Below are positions 59,039-64,000 of a stretch of 64,000 nt of DNA, piece by piece. How positions within the stretch are numbered: position 1 is the stretch's first letter; every line of letters starts with the position of its first letter. Position numbers and translations under genes: made by a program. Below the pieces are notes generated by a model. The model was not told where the DNA came from and ran no database searches. It saw only the letters and a program-made list of their open reading frames with translations. This stretch comes from an uncultured cyanobacterium (lineage in GTDB: Bacteria; Cyanobacteriota; Cyanobacteriia; PCC-6307; Cyanobiaceae), in assembly GCA_903917565.1 (NCBI GenBank), contig CAIXBB010000004.1:1-64000 (forward strand), read 5' to 3'.

Positions 59039-60363
59039 GCCAGCGAGAGGAAGACGTCGCGGAAGGCGGCGATGGTGGCGTCGATGTCGGCGTCGCTGTG
59101 GGCCAGGGAGGTGAAGCCGGCCTCGAAGGCGCTCGGCGCCAGATAGACACCGTGCTCGAGCATGCCGCGGTGCAGCCGGCCGAAACGGGCTGTGTCGGCG
59201 GCCTTGGCCTGCTCGAAGTTGTGCACCGGCCCTTCGCAGAGGAAGAAGCCGAACATGGCGCTGATACTGCCACCGCACAAGGGGACCCCCGCCTCGGCGG
59301 CGGCGGCTCGGATGCCGTCGCTGAGCCGGCGGGTGATGGTTTCCAGCCGCTCGTAACTGCCGGGTTGTTTCAGCAGCTGCAGGGTCTTGATGCCGGCGGT
59401 CATGGCCAGGGGATTGCCGCTCAGGGTGCCGGCCTGGTACATCGGCCCGGCCGGTGCCACCATCGCCATGATGTCGGCCCGGCCGCCGTAGGCGCCCACC
59501 GGCAGGCCGCCGCCGATCACCTTGCCCATGGTGGTGAGGTCCGGAGTGACGCCGAAGCGGGCCTGGGCGCCGCCGTAGGCGATGCGGAAGCCGGTCATGA
59601 CCTCGTCGAACACCAGCAGGGCGCCATTCTCCTTGGTGAGCTCGCGCAGGCCCTCGAGGAAGCCGGGTTCGGGGGTGATGAAGCCCGCATTGCCCACCAC
59701 CGGCTCCAGGATCACCCCGGCGATCTCACCGGGGTTGTTGGCGAACAGCTCCTTGACCGACTCCAGACAGTTGTAGGGGGCGGTGAGGGTGCTGGCCGTG
59801 ACCGCCCGCGGCACCCCGGGGGAATCGGGCAGGCCGAGGGTGGCCACGCCGGAGCCCGCCTTGACCAGGAACATGTCCGCATGGCCGTGGTAGCAGCCCT
59901 CGAACTTGATCACCTTCTCGCGGCCGGTGAAGGCACGCATCAGCCGCAGCACCGCCATGCAGGCCTCGGTGCCGGAGTTCACGAAGCGCACCATCTCCAC
60001 CGACGGCACCGCGGCGATCACCAGTTCGGCCAGCTCGTTCTCCAGCACGCAGGGGGCACCGAAGCTGGTGCCCTTCTCCAGGGCCTCGTGCAGGGCGGCG
60101 ATCACCTCCGGGTGGCTGTGGCCGCAGATGGCGGGGCCCCAGCTGCCCACGTAATCGATGTAGCGATTGCCGTCCACATCCCAGGCGTAGGCGCCCTTCA
60201 CCCTGTCGAACACGATCGGCTGTCCGCCCACCGACTTGAACGCCCGCACCGGCGAACTGACGCCGCCGGGCATGAGTGTCTGGGCGGCGGCGAAGATCTC
60301 CTCGGATCGGGTGGTGAGGAGAGCAGGGGCCGAGGTGGGCGCTGAAGGGGTGGCCGAACTCAA
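59035..60363 (-). CDS. hemL: Glutamate-1-semialdehyde 2,1-aminomutase
   Basis: 442 residues, PLP-dependent. It converts glutamate-1-semialdehyde to 5-aminolevulinate, the entry to haem and chlorophyll. [18 protein letters not shown] is near the start, the PLP-site [15 protein letters not shown] and catalytic Lys in [14 protein letters not shown] follow. TTG at 60363 fits the family's length but has no clear ribosome site, so the start is uncertain; the frame continues to 60495. First gene of the operon with liv genes. Confidence 0.93.
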   Translation of the reverse strand: MSSATPSAPTSAPALLTTRSEEIFAAAQTLMPGGVSSPVRAFKSVGGQPIVFDRVKGAYAWDVDGNRYIDYVGSWGPAICGHSHPEVIAALHEALEKGTSFGAPCVLENELAELVIAAVPSVEMVRFVNSGTEACMAVLRLMRAFTGREKVIKFEGCYHGHADMFLVKAGSGVATLGLPDSPGVPRAVTASTLTAPYNCLESVKELFANNPGEIAGVILEPVVGNAGFITPEPGFLEGLRELTKENGALLVFDEVMTGFRIAYGGAQARFGVTPDLTTMGKVIGGGLPVGAYGGRADIMAMVAPAGPMYQAGTLSGNPLAMTAGIKTLQLLKQPGSYERLETITRRLSDGIRAAAAEAGVPLCGGSISAMFGFFLCEGPVHNFEQAKAADTARFGRLHRGMLEHGVYLAPSAFEAGFTSLAHSDADIDATIAAFRDVFLSLA

Positions 60364-60487
60364 GGCGGGATCCGCGGAAGGTGGAGGCTTTCGTTTCCCA
60401 TCCTGACCCAGAAGGGTGCCGGGGTGCCTGGCCTCAGTAAGTTCGGAAGCAATGCCCCCCCCTCCCCCGGCCCACCGGAGCGCCTGC

Positions 60488-61990
60488 GTGACCATCGACT
60501 GGGCCGCGATGGAGCGTCACTGCCGCGCCCTGCTGCCGGCACGGGCGGTGGTGGCGGCGCCCCAGGAGCTGCTGGCCTACGACTGCGACGGCCTGACCCT
60601 GCATCGGGCCCAGCCGTCTCTGGTGGTGCTCCCGGAGACCACCGCGCAGGTGGCCGCCCTGCTGCGGCTCTGCCACACCCAGGGGGTGCCCTTCGTGGCC
60701 AGGGGCAGCGGCACCGGGCTCTCCGGTGGCGCCCTGGCGGAGAACGGGGCGCTGGTGATCGCCACCACCCGCATGCGCTCCATCCTCAACCTCGATCTGG
60801 CCAACCGGCGCATCACCGTGCAGCCGGGGGTGATCAACGGCTGGGTCACCCGGGCCGTGGCCGGCGATGGCTTCTACTACGCCCCGGACCCCTCCAGCCA
60901 GGTGGTATGCAGCATCGGCGGCAACGTGGCCGAGAACTCCGGTGGGGTGCACTGCCTCAAGTACGGCGTCACCAGCAACCACGTGCTGGAGATGGAGGTG
61001 GTGCTCCCCGACGGCACCATCACCACCTTTGGCAGCGGCCTGGCTGAGACGCCGGAACTCGATCTGCGCGGGGTGTTCATCGGCAGCGAAGGCACCCTGG
61101 GCATCGCCACCGCGATCACCCTGAGGTTGCTGCGGGCCCCCCAGAGCGTGGCGGTGCTGCTGGCCGATTTCACCGCCATGGAGGCCGCCGGTGAGGCGGT
61201 GCGGCTGGTGACGGCGGCCGGGGTGCTGCCGGCGGGGATGGAGATCATGGACAACTTCACGATCAACGCCGTCGACGATCTGTTCGGCCGTGACGAGTAC
61301 CCCCGCGATGCCGCCGCGGTGCTGCTGATCGAGCTGGACGGCCAGGAGCGGGAGGTGGCCGCGGCGGTGGAGATCGCCGGGGATCTCTGCCGCCGGGCCG
61401 GCGCCCGCACGATCCGCCGTGCCTCGAGTGAGGCCGACCGGGCCCTGCTGTGGAAGGGTCGCAAGTCCGCCTTTGCCGCCGTCGGCAGGATCACCCCCAC
61501 CTATTACGTGCAGGACGGCGTGGTGCCCCGCAGCGCCCTGCCCGCCGTGCTGGCGGCGATCGAGGAGCTCAGCCGCCATTACGACCTGCCGGTGGCCAAC
61601 GTGTTCCATGCGGGTGACGGCAATCTCCACCCCCTGATCCTCTACCGCGCCGACGAGCCCGGCGTGATCGACCGGGTGCAGGAGCTGGGTGCCGACATCC
61701 TGCGCCTCTGCATCGAGGCCGGCGGCAGCATCACCGGTGAACATGGAGTGGGCAGCGACAAGCGCTGCTACCTCGACTGGATGTTCGCCCCCGACGACCT
61801 CGCCACCATGGGCCTGGTGCGCGAGGCCTTCGACCCGGCGGGCCTGGCCAACCCCGGCAAGATCTTCCCCACCCCGCGCAGCTGCGGCGAGTCGGCGCGG
61901 CGCCAGGCGTCGTCGCTCAGCCTGCGTCTCGACGAGCCCGTCAGCGGCGGCGTTCAGACGCCGAGCCTGGAGCCGCTGGATGTCTTCTGA
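60488..61990 (+). CDS. glcD: FAD-linked oxidase, glycolate oxidase subunit D-like
   Basis: 500 residues. It likely oxidises glycolate to glyoxylate in photorespiration. FAD-binding [29 protein letters not shown] and the C-terminal [14 protein letters not shown] are typical of GlcD. GTG at 60488 has GGAG 7 bases upstream and gives [14 protein letters not shown] at 60452 is an alternative. GlcE/GlcF are not adjacent. Divergent from hemL, about 120 bases apart. Confidence 0.9.
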   Translation: MTIDWAAMERHCRALLPARAVVAAPQELLAYDCDGLTLHRAQPSLVVLPETTAQVAALLRLCHTQGVPFVARGSGTGLSGGALAENGALVIATTRMRSILNLDLANRRITVQPGVINGWVTRAVAGDGFYYAPDPSSQVVCSIGGNVAENSGGVHCLKYGVTSNHVLEMEVVLPDGTITTFGSGLAETPELDLRGVFIGSEGTLGIATAITLRLLRAPQSVAVLLADFTAMEAAGEAVRLVTAAGVLPAGMEIMDNFTINAVDDLFGRDEYPRDAAAVLLIELDGQEREVAAAVEIAGDLCRRAGARTIRRASSEADRALLWKGRKSAFAAVGRITPTYYVQDGVVPRSALPAVLAAIEELSRHYDLPVANVFHAGDGNLHPLILYRADEPGVIDRVQELGADILRLCIEAGGSITGEHGVGSDKRCYLDWMFAPDDLATMGLVREAFDPAGLANPGKIFPTPRSCGESARRQASSLSLRLDEPVSGGVQTPSLEPLDVF

Positions 61991-62071
61991 GTCTGGGTCC
62001 AGCGGCGGGCGTCCCTGATCCGCTCTGGTGGGTCGGATCTAGGTTGAAAGGCTTTCTTCGGACTGCGCTCC

Positions 62072-62359
62072 ATGAAGTTCAACCTGATGGCCAGCCTGGG
62101 GGTGGCCGCTGTCCTGGCTGTCGCGACCCCCGTCCGGGCCGAGTCCCCGGTCGTCGGGCTGGTGGCCAAGCGGGTGGTTGAGCGCTACCAGAAATCCACC
62201 TGCGACCAGCTGTGGGCGGCCCGCGGCGAGCGGCGAGGCTCCCAGGAACAGCGGGTGTACGACCTGCTCAATGACGATCCCCAGATGCGGCAGGCTTTCT
62301 TCAGTCAGATCGCCGGCCCGGTGATGAACAAGTTGTTCGTCTGCGGGATGATCCCGTGA
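62072..62359 (+). CDS. Small secreted protein, unknown
   Basis: 95 residues. A clear signal peptide (MKFNLMASLGVAAVLAVATPVRA) is followed by about 70 residues with two cysteines (STCDQLW, FVCGM). Family not recognised. Convergent with chrA, 9 bases apart. Confidence 0.75.
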   Translation: MKFNLMASLGVAAVLAVATPVRAESPVVGLVAKRVVERYQKSTCDQLWAARGERRGSQEQRVYDLLNDDPQMRQAFFSQIAGPVMNKLFVCGMIP

Positions 62360-62368
62360 GCGGCCCCC

Positions 62369-63709
<1,341 letters not shown>

Positions 63710-63780
63710 CGTCCAGCCCTACCAAGGCCCACAAGTTAATCCGGTTGGTGGTTGCCGAGGCCAGCCCAGGGAGCCCGACA

Positions 63781-63803
63781 TCACACCAGGGAAACTGATG
63801 TGA
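63781..63803. other. Stem-loop TCACACCAG / CTGATGTGA
   Basis: Nine-base arms with one mismatch and a GGAAA loop, spanning the stop codon of the edge ORF. It could be a transcript-end hairpin or a fortuitous repeat; it is followed on the plus strand by a short TTTC. Confidence 0.35.
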
Positions 63804-63996
63804 TTTCACTTACACCTCGCCAACCTAAATAGCAGCAAACTTCGTTCAGTTCAGAGGCCAGCCTCTTCAGCCTGAAACCGATGACATGCCAACCCCAGTC
63901 CGATGCAGCCTCTGAGCCATCTGGGGAAACCTGCGACACATCCTTCTTCAGCCGATGCTTGAACTGGCGGGGCGGGATCGTGATTCTTGTGGGCAT
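63781..63996 (-). CDS. Possible small protein at the window edge, unknown
   Basis: 71 codons, MPTRITIPPRQFKHRLKKD at the start and a mixed remainder (GWHVIGFRLKRLASELNEVC). ATG is four bases from the window end, so the gene may begin outside. Lower GC than chrA. I do not recognise it. Confidence 0.3.
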   Translation of the reverse strand: MPTRITIPPRQFKHRLKKDVSQVSPDGSEAASDWGWHVIGFRLKRLASELNEVCCYLGWRGVSEITSVSLV

Positions 63997-64000
63997 TATG

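Noticed and set aside
63781-63803. CRP/NtcA-type binding site
   Set aside because: The half-sites are in the wrong order (TCACA...TGTGA, not TGTGA...TCACA) and the spacing does not fit; kept only as a hairpin.

Overview
The window looks like the chromosome of a picocyanobacterium of the Synechococcus/Cyanobium group. The best evidence is a 62-residue protein matching the hyper-conserved protein (Hcp) of Prochlorococcus and marine Synechococcus, placed between rplS/tRNA-Trp and tRNA-Asp/gltX. Supporting signs are a type II NADH dehydrogenase, a GlcD-type glycolate oxidase, a PEP-CTERM-like secreted protein and a high-GC, tightly packed gene layout. No prophage, insertion sequence, CRISPR array or rRNA was found.

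Positions 1-20,500 are a surface-glycan region. At the left end is an AT-rich, translationally coupled block on the minus strand: a decayed DUF115-like gene, a UlaG-like metallo-beta-lactamase fold protein, a fusion of a GT2 glycosyltransferase to a CMP-sugar synthetase, and a 1395-residue four-domain protein (sulfotransferase, GNGPS/sialyltransferase-like, GT-A-like, GT-B-like). Together they suggest addition of a CMP-activated, possibly sulfated, nonulosonate-type sugar. Next come gmd and fcl (GDP-fucose), a GT-B glycosyltransferase, a helical-repeat protein, a coiled-coil protein, a methyltransferase, a WcbI-family protein, a GT61 glycosyltransferase, cysS, and rfbB/rfbD (dTDP-rhamnose; rfbA and rfbC are not here). 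The divergent WcbI and GT61 proteins share a previously unannotated N-terminal domain.

Positions 20,500-34,700 are mostly housekeeping: polA, a DUF1643 gene, gltX, tRNA-Asp, hcp, tRNA-Trp, rplS, map, an SDR protein, a DRTGG-domain ATPase next to a SLOG/DprA-like protein, a divergent NfeD/stomatin pair, a MAPEG protein, a radical SAM enzyme and a YajQ protein.

Positions 34,600-53,400 are mixed: a PEP-CTERM-like protein, a DUF5996 protein, a Phd/PIN toxin-antitoxin pair, a SHOCT protein, an odd type IV pilin, a 5-oxoprolinase/gamma-glutamyltransferase operon, HdeD, a potassium channel, NDH-2, a lone Zur-controlled ZnuA, a DEDDh exonuclease, and an autotransporter whose signal peptide lies in a different frame from its passenger.

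Positions 53,400-64,000 hold a minus-strand operon, hemL-livJ-livH-livM-livG-livF followed by a voltage-gated-type potassium channel, then glcD, a small secreted protein, and a chromate transporter. All functions come from sequence motifs read by eye; no database search was run.
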